From: Hyphomicrobiales bacterium | Lineage (GTDB): Bacteria > Pseudomonadota > Alphaproteobacteria > Rhizobiales > Rhodobiaceae | Assembly: GCA_002869065.1 (NCBI GenBank) | Contig: PKTR01000007.1 | Span: forward strand, 124,001-188,000 | Direction: 5' to 3' | DNA length: 64,000 bases | Part shown: in pieces, positions 8,104-15,947 of the stretch | Position numbering within the stretch: the stretch's first letter is position 1 | Layout of the letters: every line of letters starts with the position of its first letter | Position numbers and translations under genes: made by a program | Notes under the pieces: model-generated | The model's input: the letters and a program-made list of their open reading frames with translations, nothing else | What the model was told of the DNA's origin: nothing | Database searches by the model: none

Positions 8104-8859
8104 ATGATCCCCGATCCAACCTTCTTCGCCGTCGCCGTTCCCGCCGTCTTCCTTGTCGGCCTGTCGAAGGGCGGCTTCGGCGGCTCGATCGCGCTTCTCG
8201 CCGTGCCGCTGATGGCGCTCGTCGTGCCGCCCCTGAAGGCCGCAGGCATATTGCTGCCGATCCTGGTCGCGATGGATATCGTCGGGCTGATCGCCTATCG
8301 CCGCACCTATGACACGCGCGTGCTGAAGGTGATGATCCCGTCAGCGATCGTCGGCATCGGCATTGCCTGGATGGCGGCGGCCTACATCACCGACGCCCAT
8401 GTGCGGCTGATCGTCGGCACCGTCGGCGTGCTCTTCACGCTCGACTATGTGCGCGGCGGCGGCCTGAAGCGCCCGCCCGCCGGCCACAACCCGAAAAAGG
8501 GCACCGTGTGGGGCATCGTCGCCGGCATCACCAGCTTCGTCAGCCACGCCGGCGGCCCACCCTATCAGATGTACACGCTGCCGCTGAGACTGGAGCCGGT
8601 GCTCTTTGCCGGCACCGCGACGGTGTTCTTTGCCGCCGTCAACGCGGTGAAACTCGTGCCGTATTTCGCGCTCGGCCAGTTCTCGACCGAAAACCTCGGC
8701 CTCTCTCTGATGCTCCTGCCGCTCGCGCCGGTCGCCGTGCTGAGCGGCGTCTGGCTCGTCCGCCGCGTCCCCGCCGGCCCGTTCTACCGGATCACCTACG
8801 CCGCGGTCTTCATCGTCTCACTGAAGCTGATCTGGGATGGCATGCAGGGCGTGGTGTGA
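8104..8859 (+). CDS. TauE/SafE family sulfite/anion exporter permease
   Basis: A 251-residue very hydrophobic protein with about eight membrane helices. Near the N-terminus it carries FLVGLSKGGFGGSIALLAVP, the glycine-rich motif of the first TauE/SafE repeat. The family's second repeat begins around KGTVWGIVAGITSFVSHAGG. Members export sulfite, sulfoacetate or other small anions, and many have unknown substrates. It is not linked here to sulfur metabolism genes. The ATG at 8104 lacks a clear ribosome binding site, so the start is less certain. Confidence 0.85.
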   Translation: MIPDPTFFAVAVPAVFLVGLSKGGFGGSIALLAVPLMALVVPPLKAAGILLPILVAMDIVGLIAYRRTYDTRVLKVMIPSAIVGIGIAWMAAAYITDAHVRLIVGTVGVLFTLDYVRGGGLKRPPAGHNPKKGTVWGIVAGITSFVSHAGGPPYQMYTLPLRLEPVLFAGTATVFFAAVNAVKLVPYFALGQFSTENLGLSLMLLPLAPVAVLSGVWLVRRVPAGPFYRITYAAVFIVSLKLIWDGMQGVV

Positions 8860-8869
8860 GGAGGCGAAG

Positions 8870-10045
8870 CTTCAAACGCTCTGTGAAGGTCAAACCACCA
8901 TTGTTACCGTCACAAGTTTGCGCTCTTACAAAGCCCTCGAACGCTCTTAGCCGCCAACAAATAGCCTCTTGAAAACGCATCAATTTAGGCCTTTACATCC
9001 GCAATACGCCAATTAAAACTAGTCGACGCATATGCGCAAACTCTGCAACCTATGTTGAAAGAAAATGACGCGTGATCTTTTCGTGGCAAAATTCGAGGGC
9101 GGCAAAGCCGACGAACACAAGTTGCCAGCCTATATGGCATCAAAGAGTCTTTACGGAATTTCCCGCAGTCTATTATTGATAACGAACTATCTCGAAGAAG
9201 GGAAAATACGTCACAGAAGTTTTGACCCAAAAGCATTCGAACTCAATATATTGACGCAGAGAAAGGGCAGCTACGAAACCGTATTTGAGATTGCGTCAGA
9301 TCCAACCGCTTTGGCAATATATGCAGGGACTATTGGAGGCGTCTCCTCTCACTTTATCGTTAAGTTTATCGAAAGCATTATCAACAGAACGATTGGCCAT
9401 TTGGCGGATCCAGAAATTGAAGAATTGGAGGCAAAAGGCAAGTTGGCATCAGGGGACCTAACCGCCCTCACCGAAGCAGTCGAACCTGCCCTGCGCTCAA
9501 CACATGAAATAATCGGAAACGGTGTAACGAATATAACTATAATAAATGGCGACAGGAATATCGTAAAATACAATCAGAAAACGAAGAACTACGTAAATCA
9601 GAGCAAAAAAGACAATATTCCAAGAATTAAATTATTTAGTATTGCAAGCTTTAACGCAAATTCTGGAAACGGACGCGCGTATGATTACGATGAATGCAGG
9701 ACAATCCCCTTCTTGCTATCTAACGACGCTGACAGAGCAACAATTAATTCTGTATTAAAAAGCATGAGTTCCTATGCAATGCATAGACGTCTTGGCGACG
9801 AACTAAAATCTGCTATTGCCTTCAAATATAGAGTATATGAGTCAATAGACGGACGCGTAAAGAAAATACTATTAGACAAGGCACGAGACAGCATTCACAT
9901 GCTATAGTTCATTGGAATAAAATGCCTAAGAAGTTGAGAAGAAATATTTTGCAATAAGTTTTACGCGCCTATTTTTCTAACAATTTATTTGAGAATTTCA
10001 AAAAGACATTTTCTTCCTGAACAAGACTTCATCGCCCCCTCCACA
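8870..10045. other. AT-rich segment of likely foreign origin
   Basis: Base composition drops sharply between the tauE-like gene and the terminator of the mobA-like gene. For example, 9541-9600 contains 19 G/C out of 60, whereas flanking genes are around two-thirds G/C. The segment holds one gene (9065-9907) and non-coding flanks. I found no integrase, transposase, tRNA or obvious direct repeats at its edges, so the mechanism of acquisition is not visible. Confidence 0.6.
9065..9907 (+). CDS. Hypothetical protein in AT-rich segment
   Basis: A 280-residue protein I cannot assign with confidence. It begins MTRDLFVAKFEGGKADEHKL. It has a moderately hydrophobic stretch around residues 85-110 (ALAIYAGTIGGVSSHFIVKF) that could be one membrane segment. 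It also has a polar linker with TNITIINGDRNIVKYNQKTK, and ends in a lysine- and arginine-rich helix. Codon use differs from every neighbour, with many ATA, AAA and AAT codons, which supports recent transfer. No partner gene is adjacent, unlike most toxin-antitoxin or defence operons. The open frame is uninterrupted and has a normal start and stop, so it is probably a real gene. Confidence 0.7.
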   Translation: MTRDLFVAKFEGGKADEHKLPAYMASKSLYGISRSLLLITNYLEEGKIRHRSFDPKAFELNILTQRKGSYETVFEIASDPTALAIYAGTIGGVSSHFIVKFIESIINRTIGHLADPEIEELEAKGKLASGDLTALTEAVEPALRSTHEIIGNGVTNITIINGDRNIVKYNQKTKNYVNQSKKDNIPRIKLFSIASFNANSGNGRAYDYDECRTIPFLLSNDADRATINSVLKSMSSYAMHRRLGDELKSAIAFKYRVYESIDGRVKKILLDKARDSIHML

Positions 10046-10047
10046 AA

Positions 10048-10084
10048 CAAAAAACAAAGCGCCCGGAGTTTCCCCCGGGCGCTC
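10048..10084 (-). terminator. Rho-independent terminator of the mobA-like gene
   Basis: AGCGCCCGG (10058-10066) pairs with CCGGGCGCT (10075-10083). On the minus strand TTTGTTTTTTG follows. Confidence 0.85.
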
Positions 10085-10193
10085 GCATCAATCCGCTGAT
10101 CGTGTTCGCTCAGCTTTTCTTTTCACGCGTATTCTTATCCGAAAATCGGTTCCCACTGTTCGCTCCCGCGGACCTTCGGTTCGGGAATACGCT

Positions 10194-12122
10194 CTACTTC
10201 TGCTCCAACAAAAACCCGTCGAAGAAGGCGGCGAGGTCTGCATAGCCGTCGAGCGGCAGGATTTGCGCGATATACTGGTCGGGGCGCACGACGATCATGC
10301 AGCCCGTGTCGCGGTCGATGCCGCGCATGTCGAAGATGTCGCCAACGCCCTTGTGGTCGACCGCGAAGACCTTCTCGTGGTCCTGCAGGCCGAGCTTGCC
10401 TTTCAGCGGCTTCAACAGCGCCGGCATGTCCTCATAGGCGAGCTCGTCGAAGGTCTGTTGGAACACCGCGCGCAGATCGATCACCGCGTCCATGTTCTCA
10501 CCTTCCTTGGTGTACTTCACCACCGGCGAAGCCGGATCGTTCTCCAGCCAGTCGGCGAGCTTGTGGATCGCCGAACCCGGCGCCGAGCTGTCGGCCTTGC
10601 CGGCAAAGGCGTAGATCCGCCAGCGCCCGTCGGCCTCCGCCGCGTGGCCGAGCTGCATCTGCTTGGCGTCCGACACCCGCACCACCGGCGCGGAATGGAA
10701 GCGGCGGCCGATCTCCTCGCCGCTCGCCAGCGCCTGATGCGTCGGCGCGGCGATCAGCGCGGATTCGTTGTATTTGACCGCGAGCCCGCCGGTGAATTCC
10801 AGATTCTCGATGAACTGCTTCTGGAAGCGCGGCATGTCCGAACCGTCGAGCTCGGACTGGCCCGGAGGGGCGGACATGATGCGCGCCCATTCGTGGTCGG
10901 TGTCGACCAGGCGCTTGGCCTCCGCCCAGCGCTCGGCGGAATAGCTGTGCAAGAGGCTCGCGTCGGCGCGGCCCTGGAACACATGCGCCAGCTTCCAGCC
11001 GAGATTGAAGGTGTCCTGCATCGAGACGTTCATGCCCTGCCCGGCCTTCGGGCTGTGGGTGTGGCAGGCGTCGCCCGCGGTGAAGACGCGCGGCATGCGG
11101 GTTGCCTGCTCGCCGGCCGGCACATCGTCGAAACGGTCGGTCATGCGATGGCCGATTTCATAGATCGACCACCAGACGATCTCCTTCACGTCGATCGTGT
11201 AGGGCTGCATGATCCGGTTCGCCGCCGCGATCATGTGCTCGGCGGTGAAATTGCGGTTGGCGACGCGCTCGTCGGCGTTCAGCTTGTCGAGCTCCACATA
11301 CATGCGGAACAGATAGCCGCCCTCGCGCGGCAGGATCAGGATGTTGCCTTCCTTCGCTGAGGTGATCAGGCACTTCTGGCGCACATCCGGGAAATCGGTG
11401 TTGGCGAGGATGTCCATCACGCCCCAGGCCTGATGCGCCGCGTCGCCATGCAACTCGCCGCCGATCGCCTTGCGCACGGTGGAACGCGCGCCGTCGCAGC
11501 CGACCACATAGTTGGCCCGCACGGTAATCGTCTCGCCCCAGTTCACGCCGGTGTCTTCCAGCGTCACCGTGACCGGGTAGTCGTCGGTCGTCGTGTCGAT
11601 GGTGAGGTCCTTGACCGCCCAGTTGTAGTCCGGCTCGATCCGCGCCGGCGCGTCCTTCATCACGTCGAGGAAAAGTGCATGCAGCCGCGCCTGGTTGATC
11701 AGGATATGCGGCATCTCGGAGGAATCGTCTGCAACGTCCTGCACCCGGCCGATGCGCTTGATATGCGCCGGGTTCGCCGGATCCGGCGTCCAGAACGTCG
11801 TCTGGTTGACCCAGTAGCTCTCGCGCTTGACCTTGTCGGCGAAACCGAACGCCTGGAACATCTCCATGGTGCGCGTGTTGATGCCGTCGGCCTTGCCCTT
11901 GACGATGTTGCGCGGGCTGCTCTCAACGATCATCGTGTCGATTTCCGGGAACTGGGCGAGCTGCGCGGCAAGACAGAGGCCGGCGGGACCGGTGCCGGCG
12001 ATCAGCACGTCGACCTTTTCCGGCATCGGCGCGCAATCGCTGCGGTCACGGCGGTTCGGCGCCGCATTCTTGACGTCGGGATCGCCCCCGCGGAAACCGT
12101 CCACATAATACTGCATGGTCAT
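10194..12122 (-). CDS. mobA: FAD-dependent 3-hydroxybenzoate 4-monooxygenase (MobA-like)
   Basis: A 642-residue flavoprotein hydroxylase of the phenol 2-monooxygenase type. The FAD-binding GxGxxG region reads LIAGTGPAGLCLAAQLAQFP near residue 40. The DG motif is VVGCDGARSTVRKAIGG, and the second FAD motif is FTAGDACHTHSPKAGQGMNV. The C-terminal thioredoxin-like domain ends GCMIVVRPDQYIAQILPLDG. The length and many segments (NQARLHALFLD, AAHQAWGVMDILANTDFPDV) match my memory of Comamonas testosteroni MobA, which converts 3-hydroxybenzoate to protocatechuate. The start at 12122 follows GAGGGAG; the longer frame would overlap the operator. It is divergent from a MarR regulator, as mobA and mobR are. 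Confidence 0.8.
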   Translation of the reverse strand: MTMQYYVDGFRGGDPDVKNAAPNRRDRSDCAPMPEKVDVLIAGTGPAGLCLAAQLAQFPEIDTMIVESSPRNIVKGKADGINTRTMEMFQAFGFADKVKRESYWVNQTTFWTPDPANPAHIKRIGRVQDVADDSSEMPHILINQARLHALFLDVMKDAPARIEPDYNWAVKDLTIDTTTDDYPVTVTLEDTGVNWGETITVRANYVVGCDGARSTVRKAIGGELHGDAAHQAWGVMDILANTDFPDVRQKCLITSAKEGNILILPREGGYLFRMYVELDKLNADERVANRNFTAEHMIAAANRIMQPYTIDVKEIVWWSIYEIGHRMTDRFDDVPAGEQATRMPRVFTAGDACHTHSPKAGQGMNVSMQDTFNLGWKLAHVFQGRADASLLHSYSAERWAEAKRLVDTDHEWARIMSAPPGQSELDGSDMPRFQKQFIENLEFTGGLAVKYNESALIAAPTHQALASGEEIGRRFHSAPVVRVSDAKQMQLGHAAEADGRWRIYAFAGKADSSAPGSAIHKLADWLENDPASPVVKYTKEGENMDAVIDLRAVFQQTFDELAYEDMPALLKPLKGKLGLQDHEKVFAVDHKGVGDIFDMRGIDRDTGCMIVVRPDQYIAQILPLDGYADLAAFFDGFLLEQK

Positions 12123-12193
12123 TTCTCCCTCGCCTGCGGCCGACCCGTGTCGCGCGTCCAATCGGCACCGCCTGTTCTGATCGAGGAAATAAT

Positions 12194-12240
12194 ATTTGTA
12201 CATATTAGTTTTCGTCAACGAAAAAAATATGTGTACAAAT
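12194..12240. promoter_or_regulatory. Inverted-repeat operator between mobA and mobR
   Basis: ATTTGTACATAT (12194-12205) is repeated in inverted form as ATATGTGTACAAAT (12227-12240), both centred on TGTACA, in an AT-rich divergent promoter region. Inverted TGTACA-type sites fit a MarR-family dimer. It probably controls both divergent genes. Confidence 0.55.
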
Positions 12241-12306
12241 TAAATCACGGAACATACTGTAAAGATGCCGCTTTTCGAGGCGTGCGAACGGCATGGAGGG
12301 CTGACG

Positions 12307-12771
12307 ATGAAAGCATACGGCATGGCGGGCCATGTGATCCGGCGGCTGCATCAGCTCTCGACGCACGTCTTTTCAAAGCGCATGGCGGACGTCGGATTCG
12401 ACCTGACGCCGGTCCAGTTCGCCGCCATGGACGCGGTCATCGCCCGGCCCGGCATCGATCAGGCCGGCATCGCAGCCGCCATCGCCTACGACCGCGCAAC
12501 CATCGGCGGCGTCATCGACCGCCTGGAGCAGAAAGGCTTCGTCGAGCGCCGCGTCTGCAAGCGCGACCGCCGCGCCCGCGAGGTGCGTCCGACGAAGAAG
12601 GGCCTTGCCGCGTTCGAGGAAATCCTGCCGGTCGTCGTCGCGTTGCAGGAGGATATCCTCACCGGCCTCGACGACACCGAGCGCGCGACCTTCCTCAGGC
12701 TTGCCGAAAAGGCCATCGGCACACCGCCCGAGGGGCAACCGGAAACCCCCGAAACATCGAAGCCGGCATAA
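12307..12771 (+). CDS. mobR: MarR family transcriptional regulator (MobR-like)
   Basis: A 154-residue winged-helix protein. The recognition region is LTPVQFAAMDAVIARPGIDQ followed by AIAYDRATIGGVIDRLEQKG, and the wing is ERRVCKRDRRAREVRPTKKG, the usual MarR DxRxxxxxLT-like segment. It ends with a low-complexity proline tail. Its position divergent from a mobA-like hydroxylase parallels Comamonas, where MobR represses mobA and responds to 3-hydroxybenzoate. The ATG at 12307 has GGAGGG 6 bases upstream; an ATG at 12265 is in frame but less well placed. The effector is inferred by analogy. Confidence 0.8.
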   Translation: MKAYGMAGHVIRRLHQLSTHVFSKRMADVGFDLTPVQFAAMDAVIARPGIDQAGIAAAIAYDRATIGGVIDRLEQKGFVERRVCKRDRRAREVRPTKKGLAAFEEILPVVVALQEDILTGLDDTERATFLRLAEKAIGTPPEGQPETPETSKPA

Positions 12772-12875
12772 ATCCCGGTCTCCGCGCCGGCGTTCCCCAA
12801 CAGTCCGATTGCAGTCGGACGCGGCTTGGGTTTTAGTCTCGGCAACGAAAATCCATTCGCTGCGAGGAAACACCC

Positions 12876-14516
12876 GTGTCCGCCAATTCCAATTTCTACG
12901 AAGTCGACCTCGACAAGAACGAGGCCAACCATCAGCCGCTGACGCCGCTGACCTTCCTCGCCCGCTCGGCGACCGTGTTCCCCGATCATGTCGCGATCAT
13001 CCATGGCAATCAGACGACCACCTACCGCGACTTCTATGCCCGCGCCCGCAAGCTCGGCTCGGCACTTTCAAAGCGCGGCCTGAAGAAGGGCGACACCGTC
13101 TCGGTGATGCTCGCCAATACCCCGCCGATGCTCGAAGCCCATTACGGCGTGCCGATGTGCGGCGCGGTGCTGAACACGCTCAACACAAGGCTCGATGCGC
13201 AGATCATCGCCTTCTCGCTCGAACATGCCGAAACCAAGGTGCTGATCACCGACCGCGAATTCGCCGCCACGGTGAAGGACGCGCTGAAGCTGATGAAGGG
13301 CGAGAAGCCGCTCGTCATCGATTATGACGATCCCGAATTCCCGCAGACCGGCGAGAAACTCGGCTCCGTCGACTACGAGGCCCTGCTGGCCGAGGGCGAC
13401 GCGGACTTCGCCTGGGCCATGCCGGAAGACGAGTGGAACGCCATTTCGCTCAACTACACCTCCGGCACCACCGGCAATCCGAAGGGCGTCGTCTACCACC
13501 ACCGCGGCGCCTCGCTGCTCGCCGTCGGCAATGTGGTGACGGCCTCGATGGCCAAGCACCCGGTCTATCTGTGGACGTTGCCGATGTTCCACTGCAACGG
13601 CTGGTGCTTCCCGTGGTCGATCTCGGTCGTTGCCGGCACCCATGTCTGCCTGCGCTGGGTCCGCCCGAAGGCGATCTGGGACGCGCTCGCCGACCACCGC
13701 GTCACCCATCTTTGCGGCGCCCCGATCGTCATGGCGACGATCCTCAACGCGCCGGCCGACGACAAGCGTGAACTCGACCACACGGTCGAATTCTTCACCG
13801 CCGCCGCCCCGCCGCCGGAAGCCGTGCTCGCCGCAATGGGCGAGGCCGGCTTCAATGTCACCCACCTCTACGGCCTGACCGAGACTTACGGCCCCGCCGT
13901 CGTCAACGACTGGAAGAGCGACTGGGACGCGCTCGATCCCGCCGCCCGCGCCGCCAAGAAGGCCCGTCAGGGTGTCCGCTACGCAGCGCTTGAAGACCTC
14001 ACCGTCATGAATTCGAAGACCATGGAGCGCGTGCCGGCCGACGGCGAGACCATCGGCGAGGTGATGTTCCGCGGCAATATCGTCATGAAGGGCTATCTGA
14101 AGAATCCGACGGCGACCGCCGAAGCTTTTGCCGGCGGCTGGTTCCACTCCGGCGACCTCGGCGTGCTGCACCCCGATGGCTACATCCAGCTCAAGGACCG
14201 CTCGAAGGACATCATCATCTCCGGCGGTGAGAACATTTCCTCGATCGAGGTCGAGGACACACTCTACAAGCACCCGGCGGTGCAGGCCGCCGCCGTCGTT
14301 GCCAAGCCCGACGACAAATGGGGCGAGACCCCGTGCGCCTTCGTCGAACTGAAGCCCGGCAACGAGACCGTGACGAAAGAGGACATCATCGCCCATTGCC
14401 GTGGGAACCTCGCCCACTTCAAGGCCCCGCGCCATGTCGTCTTCACCGAGCTGCCGAAGACGTCGACCGGCAAGATCCAGAAGTTCAAGCTGCGCGAAAT
14501 GGCCAAGGAAATCTGA
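12876..14516 (+). CDS. Acyl-CoA synthetase, FHCNGW-type (DmdB-like)
   Basis: A 546-residue AMP-dependent ligase. The P-loop TSGTTGNPKG is at about residues 195-204, followed by LPMFHCNGWCFPW, HLYGLTETYGP and GWFHSGDLGVLHPDGYIQLK. The terminal lysine motif is PKTSTGKIQKFKL (K533). The FHCNGW motif and length are typical of the group that includes DmdB methylmercaptopropionate-CoA ligases and medium-chain acyl-CoA ligases. The start is GTG at 12876 with GAGGAAA upstream. It lies 104 bases after mobR on the same strand. A role with aromatic acids is possible but not shown, and no dmdC or dmdD is adjacent. Confidence 0.85.
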   Translation: MSANSNFYEVDLDKNEANHQPLTPLTFLARSATVFPDHVAIIHGNQTTTYRDFYARARKLGSALSKRGLKKGDTVSVMLANTPPMLEAHYGVPMCGAVLNTLNTRLDAQIIAFSLEHAETKVLITDREFAATVKDALKLMKGEKPLVIDYDDPEFPQTGEKLGSVDYEALLAEGDADFAWAMPEDEWNAISLNYTSGTTGNPKGVVYHHRGASLLAVGNVVTASMAKHPVYLWTLPMFHCNGWCFPWSISVVAGTHVCLRWVRPKAIWDALADHRVTHLCGAPIVMATILNAPADDKRELDHTVEFFTAAAPPPEAVLAAMGEAGFNVTHLYGLTETYGPAVVNDWKSDWDALDPAARAAKKARQGVRYAALEDLTVMNSKTMERVPADGETIGEVMFRGNIVMKGYLKNPTATAEAFAGGWFHSGDLGVLHPDGYIQLKDRSKDIIISGGENISSIEVEDTLYKHPAVQAAAVVAKPDDKWGETPCAFVELKPGNETVTKEDIIAHCRGNLAHFKAPRHVVFTELPKTSTGKIQKFKLREMAKEI

Positions 14517-14544
14517 CCTCGTTCTGCGCCGGTTTGCCAATGAG

Positions 14545-14577
14545 AAAGGCCTCGCTTTCGGGCGCGGCCTTTTTCTT
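14545..14577 (+). terminator. Rho-independent terminator of the acyl-CoA synthetase
   Basis: AAAGGCC (14545-14551) pairs with GGCCTTT (14566-14572), and the imperfect inner stem continues TCGC/GCGC. TTTTTCTTT follows. Confidence 0.7.
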
Positions 14578-14718
14578 TGCCGGCGTCGCCGACTCGAGGC
14601 CGCTGCGGCGCAAGAATGACAGGTTTTATCGCCCCAGAAACGGCAAAAGCCGCAGCATATCCACTGCGGCTTCCACCAAACCAGCGTTGTCGCGAACGAC
14701 TGCTGTTATGTCTCGGCG

Positions 14719-14886
14719 TTATTCGCCTTTCAGCTTCAAAATCTCGTCCTTGAGTACAAGCTTTCGTCGCTTCAGCTCTGCCAAATGGAGGTCGTCATAA
14801 CCCGGGTGGGAAAGCTCTTCTTCAATTTCTCTTTGCAGCGCCTGATGTTGTTCTTCAAGCTCGACGAGATTTGCTTCTTGAGACAT
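14719..14886 (-). CDS. YdcH/DUF465 family small protein
   Basis: A 55-residue charged helical-hairpin protein: MSQEANLVELEEQHQALQRE, then DLHLAELKRRKLVLKDEILK. The LKRRKLxLKDEI signature is typical of YdcH (DUF465), a widespread family of unknown function. The start at 14886 gives the family length. It is divergent from a second YdcH-type gene at 15134. Confidence 0.85.
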   Translation of the reverse strand: MSQEANLVELEEQHQALQREIEEELSHPGYDDLHLAELKRRKLVLKDEILKLKGE

Positions 14887-15133
14887 GGGCGTGAATCTCC
14901 CTTCTACCTCGGCTTCAATGAAAGAAGTTTGACACAGCGAAGCGGCGCTGTCGAAGGCAAAAGTCAAATCCCCACGGCAAAGTGAAAATTTGTCGCTTTT
15001 TTTCGCGCCCCTCGTCGCTGCGCTGCGAAATATGCTAGGCTAAAGACCTTGCCGACCGGTCGGCATCGCGTGATCAAGCGATCACGAGAGATGCTCAAAT
15101 GGTATCGCTCCAGTATGTCGTGTGGATGCCTGA

Positions 15134-15340
15134 ATGAATGACAACCCCGAGAACGCTCTGCGGTACGAGCTGGCGCAATTGCGCGAGGAACACCGCGACC
15201 TCGATGATTCCATCCGCGCGCTGATCGAGACTGGCCGTGGCGAAAATCTGCAGATCCAGCGCCTGAAAAAGCGGAAGCTGTCGATCAAGGACCGCATCTC
15301 GGCGGTCGAGGACCAGCTTCTTCCCGATATCATCGCCTGA
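15134..15340 (+). CDS. YdcH/DUF465 family small protein (second copy)
   Basis: A 68-residue helical protein with the same core as the neighbour (NLQIQRLKKRKLSIKDRISA), preceded by a longer acidic helix and followed by the tail EDQLLPDIIA. It belongs to the DUF465 family. The ribosome binding site before the ATG at 15134 is weak. It sits 96 bases upstream of purE on the same strand and might be co-transcribed with it. Confidence 0.8.
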   Translation: MNDNPENALRYELAQLREEHRDLDDSIRALIETGRGENLQIQRLKKRKLSIKDRISAVEDQLLPDIIA

Positions 15341-15436
15341 ATCCGGCGCATTTTGGCCGAAACGCCGGCTTGCGGCTTGCCAGAACCGGCCACCTTCCGA
15401 TAAACGAACGCCTTTCTTGGCGCTTCGGGGGAAACA

Positions 15437-15937
15437 ATGACGAGCGAAAAAGCGGCACCGGTGGCAATCATCATGGGTAGCCAGTCCGACTGGCCGACCA
15501 TGCGCAACGCGGCGGAAACCCTCGATGCGCTCGGCATCGCCTACGAAGCGCGCATCGTCTCCGCCCATCGCACCCCGCAACGCCTCTACGATTTCGCCAC
15601 CACCGCGGCCGACCGCGGCGTCAAAGTCGTCATCGCCGGCGCCGGCGGAGCAGCACACCTGCCCGGGATGGCCGCCTCCATGACGCGGCTGCCGGTGTTC
15701 GGCGTGCCCATCGAGTCGAAGACCATGAAGGGCATCGACAGCCTTTACTCGATCGTCCAGATGCCGGCCGGCGTACCGGTCGGAACGCTGGCGATCGGCC
15801 GCTCCGGCGCCGTCAACGCGGCCCTTCTGGCGGCCAGCGTTCTGGCGCTCAGTGACGACGCGCTCGCCGAACGCCTCGACGCCTGGCGCGCGGCGCAGAC
15901 CGCCTCGGTCGCGGACATTCCCGTCGACGAAGCCTGA
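15437..15937 (+). CDS. purE: N5-carboxyaminoimidazole ribonucleotide mutase
   Basis: A 166-residue class I PurE. Substrate-binding motifs are [12 protein letters not shown] (about residues 12-23) and [12 protein letters not shown] (about 44-55); the glycine-rich segment is [19 protein letters not shown]. It converts N5-CAIR to CAIR in de novo purine synthesis and acts on the product of PurK, encoded 10 bases downstream. The length is normal. Confidence 0.95.
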   Translation: MTSEKAAPVAIIMGSQSDWPTMRNAAETLDALGIAYEARIVSAHRTPQRLYDFATTAADRGVKVVIAGAGGAAHLPGMAASMTRLPVFGVPIESKTMKGIDSLYSIVQMPAGVPVGTLAIGRSGAVNAALLAASVLALSDDALAERLDAWRAAQTASVADIPVDEA

Positions 15938-15947
15938 GGAAAGACAC

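Noticed and set aside
5876-8107. Very long open frame (743 codons) on the plus strand opposite prpE
   Set aside because: It mirrors prpE on the opposite strand. Long antisense frames are expected in high-GC genes, and the translation is arginine/histidine/alanine-rich with no recognisable motif.
8104-8859. TauE-like gene as part of a sulfur or taurine pathway
   Set aside because: No sulfur-oxidation, taurine or sulfoacetate genes are nearby, so only the family level can be stated.
9065-9907. Toxin-antitoxin or multi-gene defence system in the AT-rich segment
   Set aside because: Only one gene is present, with no partner, nuclease motif or mobility gene. The foreign origin is supported but no defence function is.
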